DNA from: JANOYY01 sp043720395
GTDB taxonomy: Bacteria; Actinomycetota; Acidimicrobiia; Acidimicrobiales; JANYDT01
DNA: 64,000 bases
Assembly (NCBI GenBank): GCA_043720395.1
Contig: JAYSSR010000096.1
Span: 62,001 to 126,000 of the forward strand
Reading direction: 5' to 3'
Under the pieces are notes generated by a model. It saw only the letters and a program-made list of their open reading frames with translations. It had not been told where the DNA came from and searched no databases. Below, piece by piece: positions 1-9,350 of this stretch. The position numbers were made by a program, and so were the translations under genes. The number at the start of each line of letters is the position of its first letter. Position 1 is the stretch's first letter.

Positions 1-684
1 GGCATTCTTGACGCGGCACGGGTGGTCACGTCAAAAGGCAAGCACGTGGTGGCGGTTTTCGTCGGGCTCGGCGACGCAGGTCTCGCTACCGACAGTTCAT
101 ATGTGCACATAGCAGTGACGCTGGCCGACGCAGCAGACCGGGCAGTCGCGCTCCTCGGCACGACGGGTTCGAGCACGACGGGTTCGAGCACGGAACGGTC
201 GGCACATGAACAGGTGGCGGTGCCCACCCGCGGAGGGCGCGTCCGCGGAGGTTTCGTCGGTGGCACGTTCTGCCACGAGGCCGGTGTGTTGCTTGCCGCG
301 CAAGGGCTGCAGGAGCGATCCGACCTGATCGACTTCGGCGACGACGAGTACACGGCGGGGCGTCCGCATCCGATGATCGAGCCGTCGGTGCGCGACCGCT
401 GGATCGGCGATGCGCTCGCGGATCCGGAGATCGCCGTGGTCCTCTTCGACGTGGTGCTCGGACTCGGTGCGCACTTCGACCCGCTGATAACCATGCGGGT
501 GCAGTTGGCCGCACCGACGCGACGCCCCGACGTCGTCGTGGTCGCGCACGTCTGCGGAACGGACCTCGATCCGCAGAACCGCAGTGCCGTCTCGGCGGAA
601 CTCGCAGCGAGCGGCGTCCACGTGGCCGGGTCGAACGCGCAAGCCGTCGAGTGGGTTGCACGAGCGTACGGAGCGGCGTCGTGA
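1..684 (+). CDS. fdrA: FdrA-family protein (AllF-like), C-terminal part
   Basis: The reading frame is open from the first base of the window, so the start lies upstream and only about 227 C-terminal residues are visible. The segment looks like the succinyl-CoA-ligase-like half of FdrA: a Rossmann-type stretch ending in CHEAGVL, the phrase HPMIEP, then DPEIAVVLFDVVLGLG and a terminal region like CoA-ligase alpha subunits (VVVVAHVCGTD). In E. coli FdrA (AllF) acts with DUF1116 and DUF2877 proteins as the oxamate carbamoyltransferase of allantoin breakdown. The stop codon overlaps the next gene by four bases (GTGA), and a carbamate kinase follows, which supports the same module. A DUF2877 gene is not visible and may lie upstream. 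Substrate assignment is inference. Confidence 0.8.
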   Translation, partial: GILDAARVVTSKGKHVVAVFVGLGDAGLATDSSYVHIAVTLADAADRAVALLGTTGSSTTGSSTERSAHEQVAVPTRGGRVRGGFVGGTFCHEAGVLLAAQGLQERSDLIDFGDDEYTAGRPHPMIEPSVRDRWIGDALADPEIAVVLFDVVLGLGAHFDPLITMRVQLAAPTRRPDVVVVAHVCGTDLDPQNRSAVSAELAASGVHVAGSNAQAVEWVARAYGAAS

Positions 685-2093
685 TCCTCGACGACCGAAA
701 CGGGCTAAGGGTCGTGAACATCGGCCTGCCTTCCTTCGCCGAGGTCGCGGCGACCGTGGCGCACGCGTCGGTCACCCATCTCGGCTGGCGACCACCGCTC
801 GACGCCGACCCGCAGACCGGACGTCTCGTGCAGCGGGCCCTCGCCGATGAGCGGATCGACGAGGCGAACGGGCGTGCGTTCGATCGTTACGTCGCCAGTG
901 AGCCGAGGATCGTCGACGTCGTGACGGCGGGCGAGGTCATCCCGGCACTTCGACAGTCGAGGCTGCTCCTCCACGCCGGACCGCCGATCGACGAATCCGA
1001 GATGTGTGGGCCGATGCGCGGCGCGCTCATCGGTGCGATCCTCTTCGAGGGCTGGGCCGCGACGCCCGACGCCGCGGCGTCGCTGCTCGACACAGGAGAC
1101 GTGCGATGCGAGCCGTGTCACCACCACGGTGCGGTCGGCCCGATGGCCGGCGTTGTTTCGCCGTCGATGCCCGTGTGGACGGTGGAGGACGCATCGAGTG
1201 GTCGGCGCGCCTTCACCACGCTGAACGAGGGACTCGGGAAGGTGCTGCGATTCGGCGCCTACTCACCCGACGTCGTGGAGCGATTGCAATGGATGGCCTC
1301 GCAACTCGGCCCCGCGCTCGGCCGGGCGATCCGCGGTCTCGGCGGCGTCGCCGTGAAGCCGCTGATCGCACAGGCACTCCACATGGGCGACGAGGTGCAC
1401 AACCGCAACACAGCGTCGTCCGGCCAGCTGCTCAAGATTCTCGCCCCGAAGATCGCCGAGCTGGAAACGTCAACTGCAGCGGCCAGCGTCCTCGCGTCCG
1501 TGGCCTCGAACGACCACTTCTTCCTCAATGTTTCCATGGCATCGAGCAAGGTGATGCTCGACGCGGCCAGTGGGGAACCCGACTCCACGATGGTGACCGC
1601 GATGGCGCGCAACGGTGTTGAATTTGGCATCCGGACGGCTGGTACGGGCGATGCATGGTTCTGCGCTCCGGCGCTCGCCGTCGAGGGCCTCTACTTCCCC
1701 GGATACGGACCCACCGACGCCAACCCCGACCTGGGCGACAGCGCGATCACGGAGACGGCGGGGCTCGGCGGCTTCTCGATGGCCGCTGCTCCAGCGATCG
1801 TCGGGTTCGTGGGTGGCACACCGGCCGACGCGATCGCGCACAGCCTGCGGATGCGGGACATCACGATCGGCGTCAACCCCGCGTTCACGATTCCAGCGCT
1901 GGGCTTCGCAGCGGCTGCCGCTGGCATCGACACGCGGCTCGTTGTCGATACGGCGATCCTGCCCGTGATCAATACCGGCATCGCGCATCGGGAGGCGGGT
2001 GTCGGCCAGATCGGCGCGGGCATCACGAACGCCCCGTGGACGTGTTTTCGTGATGCGTTGCGGGCACTGGATGCTCGGCGGGGGATCACGTGA
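681..2093 (+). CDS. DUF1116 family protein (AllG/YlbE-like)
   Basis: This protein of about 470 residues matches the DUF1116 family (YlbE/YahG): MGDEVHNRN, NDHFFLNVSMA and a glycine/alanine-rich C-terminal half. The GTG at 681 overlaps the fdrA stop in a GTGA and is preferred to the GTG at 651, which would add ten residues and a longer overlap. The gene ends in another GTGA overlap with the carbamate kinase gene, so the three genes should be translationally coupled. In the E. coli allantoin pathway the DUF1116 protein is part of the complex converting oxalurate to oxamate and carbamoyl phosphate. The family call is solid; that reaction is inferred from the neighbours. Confidence 0.85.
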   Translation: MILDDRNGLRVVNIGLPSFAEVAATVAHASVTHLGWRPPLDADPQTGRLVQRALADERIDEANGRAFDRYVASEPRIVDVVTAGEVIPALRQSRLLLHAGPPIDESEMCGPMRGALIGAILFEGWAATPDAAASLLDTGDVRCEPCHHHGAVGPMAGVVSPSMPVWTVEDASSGRRAFTTLNEGLGKVLRFGAYSPDVVERLQWMASQLGPALGRAIRGLGGVAVKPLIAQALHMGDEVHNRNTASSGQLLKILAPKIAELETSTAAASVLASVASNDHFFLNVSMASSKVMLDAASGEPDSTMVTAMARNGVEFGIRTAGTGDAWFCAPALAVEGLYFPGYGPTDANPDLGDSAITETAGLGGFSMAAAPAIVGFVGGTPADAIAHSLRMRDITIGVNPAFTIPALGFAAAAAGIDTRLVVDTAILPVINTGIAHREAGVGQIGAGITNAPWTCFRDALRALDARRGIT

Positions 2094-3046
2094 GTCGCAT
2101 TGTTGTGGCGGTGGGTGGGAACGCACTCGTCAGCCCCGAGCACGAATCGATGATCGATCAGTTCGGTGCCGTGGCCGCACTTGCGCCGCAGTTGCTGGAG
2201 CTCGTCGCCGACGGTCGCGAGTTGGTCGTGACTCATGGCAACGGTCCGCAGGTCGGCTATATCCTGCGACGTTCGGAGCTCGCGATCGGTGAGGTGGCAC
2301 CGATTCCGATCGACTTCGCGGTCGGTGACACGCAGGGTGCGATCGGGCACATGTTCCTGCTCGCGTTCCGCAACGAGTTGTTGCGCCGTGGTTTGACGCG
2401 CGATGTCGCTGCGGTCGTAACCCAGGTCGTCGTGGACGCCGATGACCCGGCCTTCGTGAATCCGACGAAGCCGATCGGTTCGTTCTTCGACGAGACCAGG
2501 GCTCGCGCGCTTGCGGATCAGTTCGGGTGGACGGTCGCGGAGGATTCGGGGCGCGGCTGGAGGCGTGTGGTGGCCTCGCCGGAGCCGATCAACGTTGTTG
2601 AAACGTCTGTGGTCGAGACGCTCCTGGCGGCGGGAACGGTCGTGGTCGCCGCCGGTGGTGGCGGAGTGCCGGTCACCGCAGATGCGGATGGGATGTTGCA
2701 TCGCAGCGAGGCCGTCGTGGACAAGGACCTTACGTCGGCCCTACTTGCTGCCGACCTCGACGCCACGGTGCTCGTCTTCCTCACGGGTATCGATCGGATT
2801 GCGGTCGGGTTCGGGACTCCTGCGCAACGATGGCTCGACAACGTATCGGTCGACGAGGCCGCGGCGTTGCTCGCTGCTGGCGAGTTCGGCAGCGGGAGCA
2901 TGGCCCCGAAGATCGATGCCGCCGTTCGGTTCCTGCGTGGCCCTCGACGGGAGGACAGCGACGACACCAGCCGGTACGTGTTGATCACCTCACCGGCATG
3001 CCTGTCGGACGCGTTGGCCGGGCACCGCGGTACCCGTATCACCTGA
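2090..3046 (+). CDS. arcC: Carbamate kinase
   Basis: The 318-residue protein has the usual length and motifs of carbamate kinase: GGNAL at residues 9-13, THGNGPQVG around 48-56, FVNPTKPIG in the middle, AAGGGGVPV and VDKDLTSALLA in the second half, and GSMAPKIDAAVRF near the end. It moves the phosphoryl group of carbamoyl phosphate to ADP, yielding ATP, ammonia and CO2. As last gene of the FdrA-DUF1116 operon (GTGA overlap upstream) it would harvest carbamoyl phosphate released by the carbamoyltransferase, the role of AllK in E. coli. No arginine deiminase genes are near, so an arginine-fermentation role is less likely. Confidence 0.93.
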   Translation: MSRIVVAVGGNALVSPEHESMIDQFGAVAALAPQLLELVADGRELVVTHGNGPQVGYILRRSELAIGEVAPIPIDFAVGDTQGAIGHMFLLAFRNELLRRGLTRDVAAVVTQVVVDADDPAFVNPTKPIGSFFDETRARALADQFGWTVAEDSGRGWRRVVASPEPINVVETSVVETLLAAGTVVVAAGGGGVPVTADADGMLHRSEAVVDKDLTSALLAADLDATVLVFLTGIDRIAVGFGTPAQRWLDNVSVDEAAALLAAGEFGSGSMAPKIDAAVRFLRGPRREDSDDTSRYVLITSPACLSDALAGHRGTRIT

Positions 3047-3139
3047 ACAGATCCGTCCTCTTTCGCAGGTCCCGTATTCCACCCAGTATCCGGTCGCGAG
3101 GTTCTCCGGCACGGTGGATCGATTCCCTCAAGCGATACG

Positions 3140-3757
3140 TCAACGCCGAGCGCGCCACACCACAATCTCGCCGCTCCGGTTCAGCCGGGGCATCTCCACC
3201 TCGATGGTGTACGAATCGAACGCGGCCGTGAATGACGTGGGGCTGTCCAGATCAATGAGACCGTGCTGGTCGAGAAACTCAACGATGCTGCGACGCTCAT
3301 CAGCCGACCCGGGCGAAAGCTCCGAAGACCACTGCGGCCATAGAACATGGTCTTGTCCGCCGCACGCATGGTCCGCCGGAGGCTCGACCGCACTCGTAAG
3401 CCCGACAACTTCTCGAAGCAGCGCACGGCCGTCCTTCGTGTCGCAGCGGCGAGCGCGCCCCAAAGCCGTGCCACCGCCGACCGCCAACGTACCGACCGCT
3501 ATCGCGGCGACGAGGTACAACGCTCCACGTCGAATCGTTAGCAAAGCGACCAACGCCGCGGCGAATGCGACGAACGCTGTCAGCCAACCAACTACCGCGG
3601 GTCCTCGAACGAACCGATCCCACGAAGACGACGTCGACAGGAACCGACGAACGCTTACCGCCAGCCCGACTCCTGTGATTACGACGAGTCCAACAATGAG
3701 CAGGCGCACCAGACCCTGACCGTTGGATCTTGGTCGCTCCGATTGATCAGAAGGCAT
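3140..3757 (-). CDS. Membrane protein of unknown function
   Basis: This 205-residue protein is not recognised. It has three hydrophobic segments, near residues 16-37, 55-75 and 80-100, followed by a soluble C-terminal half with two cysteines, a DERRSIVEFLDQHGLIDL stretch and a beta-like end. The coding strand opposes the carbamate kinase operon, with convergent 3' ends about 90 bases apart. Codon use resembles its neighbours. The short ORFs on the opposite strand are less protein-like. Confidence 0.6.
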   Translation of the reverse strand: MPSDQSERPRSNGQGLVRLLIVGLVVITGVGLAVSVRRFLSTSSSWDRFVRGPAVVGWLTAFVAFAAALVALLTIRRGALYLVAAIAVGTLAVGGGTALGRARRCDTKDGRALLREVVGLTSAVEPPADHACGGQDHVLWPQWSSELSPGSADERRSIVEFLDQHGLIDLDSPTSFTAAFDSYTIEVEMPRLNRSGEIVVWRARR

Positions 3758-4002
3758 TCGTCAAACATACGAAAGGAATCCGGGTCGACGCGGTTCTTGA
3801 GATGCTGCCAACCCTCCACGAGGCCGAAAGATCGGCCCTGATTGCCCGCATCGGATCCTTGATCCCGACGCGTGCGGCCACGCCACGAGGCCCCCTGCCG
3901 CAGCCAGCAGCGCCAGGCCGAGGGACACGCTCAGGGGGCCGGGGACGACAGGGCAGACTACCTCTCCGGCACCGACGACGAAATCTGCGCCCCTGAGCAC
4001 CG

Positions 4003-4197
4003 CTAATATCCGCCGACGCGGCCACATACCTTGAAGAACATCATGAGTGGACAGATTGCCAAGACGAGCAGGAATGCAGGATTGAATCCGAACGCCAAGG
4101 TGATGGCCACGCCCACGATTCCGATCATCACATAGGTCCTGGTGCGGTTGTTCCGGAACGTGGCGAACCTCCGGTTGTCGGCAACCAGCTTTGGCAT
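4003..4197 (-). CDS. Small membrane protein, DUF2933-like
   Basis: A 64-residue protein starting at ATG 4197. The N-terminal third is polar and basic (MPKLVADNRRFATFRNNRT); then come two closely spaced hydrophobic segments (MIGIVGVAITLAFGF and AFLLVLAICPLMMFF) and a short VCGRVGGY tail. Size and layout resemble DUF2933-type small proteins encoded near copper P-type ATPases and multicopper oxidases. It is divergent from the broken copper ATPase, with a BlaI-like dyad between them. The longer ORF in this frame extends far upstream without protein character, so the short start was chosen. Function unknown. Confidence 0.5.
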   Translation of the reverse strand: MPKLVADNRRFATFRNNRTRTYVMIGIVGVAITLAFGFNPAFLLVLAICPLMMFFKVCGRVGGY

Positions 4198-4274
4198 TCG
4201 AGCAAGTCGAAGAAGGGTCGAAGGTCCCGTCTCGACCCGCCAATCGGCTACCAAATACTGCCGACCGCACCTGG

Positions 4275-4291
4275 TCCGACATAGCGTCGTA
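4275..4291. promoter_or_regulatory. Degenerate BlaI/CopY-type dyad
   Basis: TCCGACATAGCGTCGTA matches the window consensus TACRACATNATGTYGTA with three changes. It lies between the divergent DUF2933-like gene and the copper ATPase pseudogene, where a copper-responsive CopY/BlaI-type operator would be expected. It is weaker than the other copies, fitting decay of the locus. Confidence 0.35.
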
Positions 4292-4348
4292 GATGACGGT
4301 AGACGCATGCCCGCAGTTCCTTGGGCTTTGCCGCCCGGAGGCTTTGCG

Positions 4349-6735
4349 ATGAATGGTGATGGATTGGTCGAGGCAATACTCGAAATGCAAGGCGTGCAAT
4401 GGGCCACGCAATCCAAGACCGTGGAATCGGTTCTGGGACGACGCAAGGGAGTCATAGGGGTGCGAGCGAACGCGGTGGCCCAGACCGCCACGGTCCGGTT
4501 CGATCCGACGCTTACCTCGCCGTCCGATCTCCGGCAATGGATACGGGAGTGCGGGTACCACTGTGCTGGGCTGTCTGTACCGAACCATCTCTGCGACCCG
4601 TTAGCCGTACCCGCCACTTCGGCACCCGGCGCCGCTCCCGATCGCACGGTCGGTCGGCACGACATGAGCAGCCATGCCATCACCGCTCCGGACGCGAGCG
4701 ATCAAGACATGTCCAGTGATGCGAAAGCCCACGCCGCGATGGGCCATGGTCCGACGGGGCACGGTGACAGCGCGGTCGGCACCGCACCGGTGATGTCACC
4801 CCACGACGCGATGGGGCACGGCGGTCACGGTGGGATGTCGATGGACTCGATGGTAGCCGACATGAACGTCGGTTCCTGGTCGCCGCAGTGTTCTCGGTTC
4901 CGATCCTGCTTTGGTCACCAATCGGCCGCGACGTCCTGAACTTCCACGTCTCCGCGCCGTTCGGTCTCCGCGACGACGTGTGGTCACTGCTGCTCAGCCT
5001 GCCTGTGGTGCTGTGGGCGTCATCCATCTTCTTCGACGGCGCGTTCCGTGCCTTGCGGGCTCGGACGCTCGACATGATGGTCCTCGTCGCTGTAGCGATC
5101 AGTGCCGGTTGGGGGTACTCCGTTGTGGTGACACTCACCGGCGGTGGGGAGGTCTTCTACGAAGCGGCCAGCGTGCTCGCGGCCTTCGTGCTGCTCGGGC
5201 ACTGGTTCGAGATGCGAGCCCGAGGCGGCGCGAACGAAGCCATACGGACACTGCTCAACCTTGCACCCCCGTGGCGTTAGTGATCCGTAACGGCCAACCG
5301 GTTGAGGTACCCACCGCCGAAGTTGTCGTGGGCGACGTACTGCAAGTCCGCCCCGGCTCCAAGATCGCTGTCGACGGTGTCGTCGAAGAGGGCACAAGCG
5401 ACGTCGACGAATCAATGGTCACCGGCGAAAGCCTCCCGGTACGCAAAGAGCCCGGCTCACCCGTCATCGGTGCCACCATCAACACCGACGGCACACTCCA
5501 CGTGAGAGCCACCAAAATCGGTGCCGACACGGCGCTAGCCCAAATCGTCAAACTCGTTCAAGAAGCACAGAACTCCAAGGCACCAGGCCAACGACTCGCC
5601 GACCGGGCCGCGTTCTGGCTGGTGTTCGTCGCGCTCGTCGGTGGGCTCGGCACGTTCGCTGCATGGGCACTCTTCAGCGACCGTCCGCTTCGCGCTGCGC
5701 TCCTGTTCGCCATAACCGTGGTCGTCGTCACCTGCCCCGACGCACTCGGACTAGCTACCCCAACCGCAATCATGGTCGGCACCGGACTCGGAGCGCAACG
5801 CGGAGTCCTTTTCAAGACCGCGACCGCCCTGGAACCCCCGCCGCGCACCTCGACGTCGTGATCATGGACAAGACCGGCACCCTGACTCTCGGCAAGCCCG
5901 AAGTCACCGATGTGCTCACCGACAAGATGCCACGCCTTGATGTGCTCGCGTTCGCCTCGGCACTCGAACGCCAGTCCGAACATCCTCTCGGTCAGGCCAT
6001 CGTTACCGCCGCCGACGCCGAACACGCAACACGATTCACCGTGACCGGCTTCGAGAACGTCCGCGGAAAGGGCGCTGTCGCACAAGTCGACGGGCGAAGC
6101 GTGGCGGTCGGCAACGCCCGCCTTCTCAACGAACGAGGTATCGCCACCGAACATCTAGAGAACCGAAGGGCCCAGCTCGCCGAAGGTGGCGGCATCGCAG
6201 TACTCGTCGCTGTCGACAATGTGGCGGTCGCTGTAATCGGAATGGCCGACGCGCCCCGACCCACATCAGCCGCCACCGTTCAGGCACTGACAGCAATGGG
6301 GGTCGAGTTCGTCATGCTCACCGGTGACAACAAAGTCACCGCGCTCCGTATCGCTGCCAGCATGGGAATAGACCAAGTCATCGCCGACGTACTTCCCGGT
6401 GACAAGGCAGCCAAAGTCGCCGAACTCCAGGCAGCAGGCAAAAAAGTGGCCATGGTCGGCGACGGCGTCAACGACGCGCCAGCCTTAACACCATCGCGCT
6501 ACCCATCGCCGCCGGCGTCTTCGTTCCCGCCTTCAACTTAATGCTACGCCCCGAGATCGCCGCACTGTCAATGTCCGGTTCCAGCTTCCTCGTCGCCGTC
6601 AACGCCTTACTCCTCAAACGACTCCGCCTCCCCGAACGCCCGACAGAAACCAAAACGAATCCGCCGCTCCGAAGCGACCCACCTCGACTCGTGGCCGGTA
6701 CTCCACAGGATCTCCACGCAGTTCACTCACGATGA
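4349..6735 (+). pseudogene. Broken heavy-metal (copper) P-type ATPase
   Basis: All pieces of a P1B-type ATPase occur in order but in different frames. The N-terminus (start ATG 4349 after CGGAGG) carries an HMA-like domain and a His/Met-rich linker (MGHGGHGGMSM). The frame then shifts near 4860 to HERRFLVAAVF, again near 5265 before VALVIRNGQPVEV, and again near 5840 before VVIMDKTGTLT. TGES, the CPx motif (here CPD), DKTGT, the HP-region SEHPLG and GDGVNDAPAL are all present. After GDGVNDAPAL about 60 residues are deleted and the frame changes to NTIALPIAAGVF, then the last membrane helices. At least four lesions make a working product very unlikely. The intact CopA at 30539-32854 is a different subtype. 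The stop overlaps the next pseudogene's ATG. Confidence 0.9.
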
Positions 6736-7904
6736 GCGCGATGAAATTCAATGAACTCGAAGCACTCATCGTTCCAGCGCGATTGCTTTCTCGTCGTGAG
6801 GTGCTAGCTGGCGGTGGGGCCCTCCTCGTGTTGGCTGCGGGTGGTCCTGCCGCTTTCGCGGCGACTGCGTCGTCGGCGTCGAAGGTCGTCGGTCCTGCCG
6901 AACCGGCGGTGGAGGCACGCGATGCGAAACGTCGACGCAACGGGGCGGGCGTGGTAAAGGCTACGGTCACGGCATCGGCGATCAAAGCCGTCGTGGGTGG
7001 TCGTGAGGTATCGACGTGGGCGTTCGGTAACCGGCCGGGTGCCGGAGCGATTCGCGCCAAGGGCACAACATGACTGGACAGTCCGGTATGGGCGACATGA
7101 TGGGCGGTTCTGGTTCGAGTCTCAACGGTGACGTCACCTACCCGCTCCATGTGATCAACGGGCGCGGACCGGTAGAGCGCGAAACCGTGCTGGCCAAGCC
7201 CGGACAAAGGGTCCGATTGCGACTCATCAACGCGGGATCCGACACCCCGTACCGAGTCGCCATCACGGACCACCGAATGACCGTCACCCACGCCGACGGA
7301 TTTCCCGTCAAACCAATCGAAGTGGACACCGTATTGATGGGTATGGGCGAGCGCTACGACATCATCGTGACCGTGAAGTCCGGTGCATTTGCCATCGTTG
7401 CGGTGGCCGAAGGAAACCGACCCCGCCGGCGAAGCGGTACTACGCACCACCACCGCTGCACCATCACCCAAGACCGGCACCCTCCCTTCCGGCCTCACCG
7501 GCCGACTATTGACCTACGCCGACTTGACACCAACCGACGCTGCACGACTCACGAACCGCAAACCAACCCGCACGGTCCAGATCCGGTTAAGGGCCAACAT
7601 GACCGGATATACCCACGGCATCAACGGACGTTCGTACCCCGACAGCGCACCGATCGTCATCAGCCAGGGTGAGCGGCTGCGGTTGCGGATCGTGAACGAG
7701 ACGATGATGTTCCACCCAATCCACCTGCACGGTCACACGTTCCAAGTTGTCGGGTCAGCGCGAAAAGACACAGTGAATGTCCCCGCGATGAGCGCAGTTG
7801 AGATCGACATCGAAGCCGACAACCCTGGGCAATGGATGATGCATTGCCACAACACCTACCACCTCGAATCCGGCATGGCGACCATCCTTTCGTACCGCCG
7901 CTGA
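6732..7904 (+). pseudogene. Broken multicopper oxidase
   Basis: The N-terminus has a twin-arginine-like signal (SRREVLAGGGALLVLAAGG) and matches the intact oxidase at 17234-18766 through VGGREVSTWAFGNRPG. About 130 residues are then missing, including both first-domain copper motifs HWHG and HPH, and the sequence resumes in another frame at YPLHVINGRGPVERET. A further frameshift near 7415 leads into the C-terminal domain, which still has MMFHPIHLHGHTF and the final MHCHNTYHLESGM. Without the first-domain histidines the trinuclear centre cannot form, even if frameshifting restored the frame. It was probably co-transcribed with the broken ATPase (ATGA overlap at 6732-6735). The intact paralogue shows what was lost. 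Confidence 0.9.
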
Positions 7905-7963
7905 CCGCAACGCAGTTAAGTCCCCAGTTTCGGCTGGTAGCGACAAGGTGCCCGAGGCTGACG

Positions 7964-8836
7964 TCAGGTTCTACAGATCGTGTTCAGCAGCGCTTCGAAA
8001 TGGTGCAACTGGTAAAGCGCGAACGTGAGGCCGATCGTGCTCGACAGCACGGCAAGCGCCGTCAAGGAACGCGATCGCTCCGGAGGGTTGAGCAGGAATT
8101 CAGCCCGGGCGGCTTCACCCAATCCCGCAAACCCGAGAACTGGACTTGCGAGACCGCGCGGTAGCAGTGCCACCTTCGCGATGGTGCGCGCCACCAGGAA
8201 ACGATCACCGTTCACCGAGCGCACTGCGGCTTCATCGGCCCATCGCTCAAGGGAAAATTCCAAGCGTCGCGTCAACGGCCGAATGAGAGGAAGGACCGCC
8301 TCGGCGGCACGCCCGACCGTGAGATACCGGTCGTGGCGATGATCAGCATGTGCCTGCTCGTGGGCGAACACCACCTGCTGTTCCTCGGGGTCGAGATGGC
8401 GAAGAAGTCCGGTCGAGACAATCGTTGCGGCACCTGGCCCAGGAACCACAAAGGCGAAAACGTCGTCGCTCGCCACGATCGACGTGCCGTGAAGATACGA
8501 CGAGCGAAGTGTTCGCTGCACCCTCCAGAACCTCACCGCACGAATCACCCCGATCGCCATAGCAGCGACCGCTGGCATACCGACCCAGCTCGAAACAGTG
8601 CTATGCGCGCCTATGATCGCGGTGCACCATTGCAGCTGTGCGGACAGCCAGCTGACGTGGGCGAGGTAACGAAATGCCACCAACCAGATTCCGATCACTC
8701 CCACTGCGGCTATCCACACCGCACTGGCCGTCAGCACTGCGGCCGAGACTCGTGGATGCAATCGACGATGGATGAGCGGCAGCAGTCCGGACAGCATGAG
8801 ACATGCGATAAACGGATGAAACCAATGGAGCATCAT
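7964..8836 (-). CDS. M56-family (BlaR1-like) membrane metallopeptidase
   Basis: A 290-residue multi-pass membrane protein with an HExxH zinc site at residues 159-163 (FAHEQAHADHRHD) and a downstream ERWADEAAV stretch that should supply the third ligand. Four hydrophobic segments lie before the catalytic loop and one close to the C-terminus. Unlike staphylococcal BlaR1 it has no C-terminal penicillin-binding sensor domain, so it resembles the short M56 partners of actinobacterial BlaI. Such proteases inactivate the BlaI repressor after a signal. Its ATG overlaps the blaI stop (ATGA at 8833-8836), so the two are coupled. The inducing signal cannot be read from the sequence; the island suggests copper or envelope stress. 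Confidence 0.88.
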   Translation of the reverse strand: MMLHWFHPFIACLMLSGLLPLIHRRLHPRVSAAVLTASAVWIAAVGVIGIWLVAFRYLAHVSWLSAQLQWCTAIIGAHSTVSSWVGMPAVAAMAIGVIRAVRFWRVQRTLRSSYLHGTSIVASDDVFAFVVPGPGAATIVSTGLLRHLDPEEQQVVFAHEQAHADHRHDRYLTVGRAAEAVLPLIRPLTRRLEFSLERWADEAAVRSVNGDRFLVARTIAKVALLPRGLASPVLGFAGLGEAARAEFLLNPPERSRSLTALAVLSSTIGLTFALYQLHHFEALLNTICRT

Positions 8837-9189
8837 GGTTTCCGTTTTCCGTCCAGCAAGGCCCGAAGGGTGGCGGAATCACGTTTGCCAAGCCCGTTCA
8901 CGAAACCAGCGAGAGCGCCACGCCGGTCGCTGGTGTGACTCAAGATGACAGCGATGCGCTTCGCAGCGAGTTCCCCTTCGCCAAGAGCCGGCCGGTAGCG
9001 AAACGCCCTCCCGTCAGGTTCGCGACTCACGAGCCCTTTGTCCAACAGACGTGTCAGCACGGTTGCGATGCTTGTGTATGCAAGGTTCAGGCCCGTCTGC
9101 TCGAGGATCTCTGCAGGAAGAAGTGCAGCCTCAGCGTCCCAGAGGACTCGCAGAATGTCATCCTCTAGGGCACCATCAGGCCGTCGCAT
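8833..9189 (-). CDS. blaI: BlaI/MecI/CopY-family repressor
   Basis: A 118-residue winged-helix protein starting at ATG 9189: MRRPDGALEDDILRVLWDAE, the recognition region (AYTSIATVLTRLLDKGLVSR), a wing (GRAFRYRPAL) and a helical dimerisation tail. Length and layout are standard for BlaI. An in-frame extension to 9264 has no protein character and was rejected. The family binds dyads containing TACANNTGTA-like arms and is inactivated by the adjacent M56 protease. Similar dyads are scattered from 4.3 to 30.4 kb in this window, including one 146 bases upstream of this start, which makes it the best candidate regulator of the island. Copper-sensing CopY has a C-terminal CxC pair; none is present here, so direct copper binding is unlikely. 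Confidence 0.92.
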   Translation of the reverse strand: MRRPDGALEDDILRVLWDAEAALLPAEILEQTGLNLAYTSIATVLTRLLDKGLVSREPDGRAFRYRPALGEGELAAKRIAVILSHTSDRRGALAGFVNGLGKRDSATLRALLDGKRKP

Positions 9190-9333
9190 AGGTCTCCATC
9201 GTAACGGACCATATTGATTCCGGACCGTCGAACAGGGACGTGCTCCGTTGAAGAGATCGCCCATGCATGGATCGGCCAGATCCCCAGACGGCTCCTGTCA
9301 TGGGACGCCGCGTGAAGCCTGATGCGACAGCAA

Positions 9334-9350
9334 TTACACGATGTCGTAGT
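9334..9350. promoter_or_regulatory. BlaI-like dyad upstream of blaI
   Basis: On the minus strand the sequence reads ACTACGACATCGTGTAA. It shares ACTACGACATC with the near-perfect site at 10837 and has a shortened right arm. It overlaps the last codons of ccdA, 146 bases before the blaI start, so it could serve for autoregulation. Confidence 0.4.

Noticed and set aside
100..112. Palindromic TATGTGCACATAG like the core of the 58415 site
   Set aside because: It lies inside the FdrA coding region, far from a start, and is probably chance.
3730..4002. Small ORFs on both strands between 3730 and 4025
   Set aside because: One has a hydrophobic stretch, but frames conflict and none has a good start; possibly remains of a broken gene.
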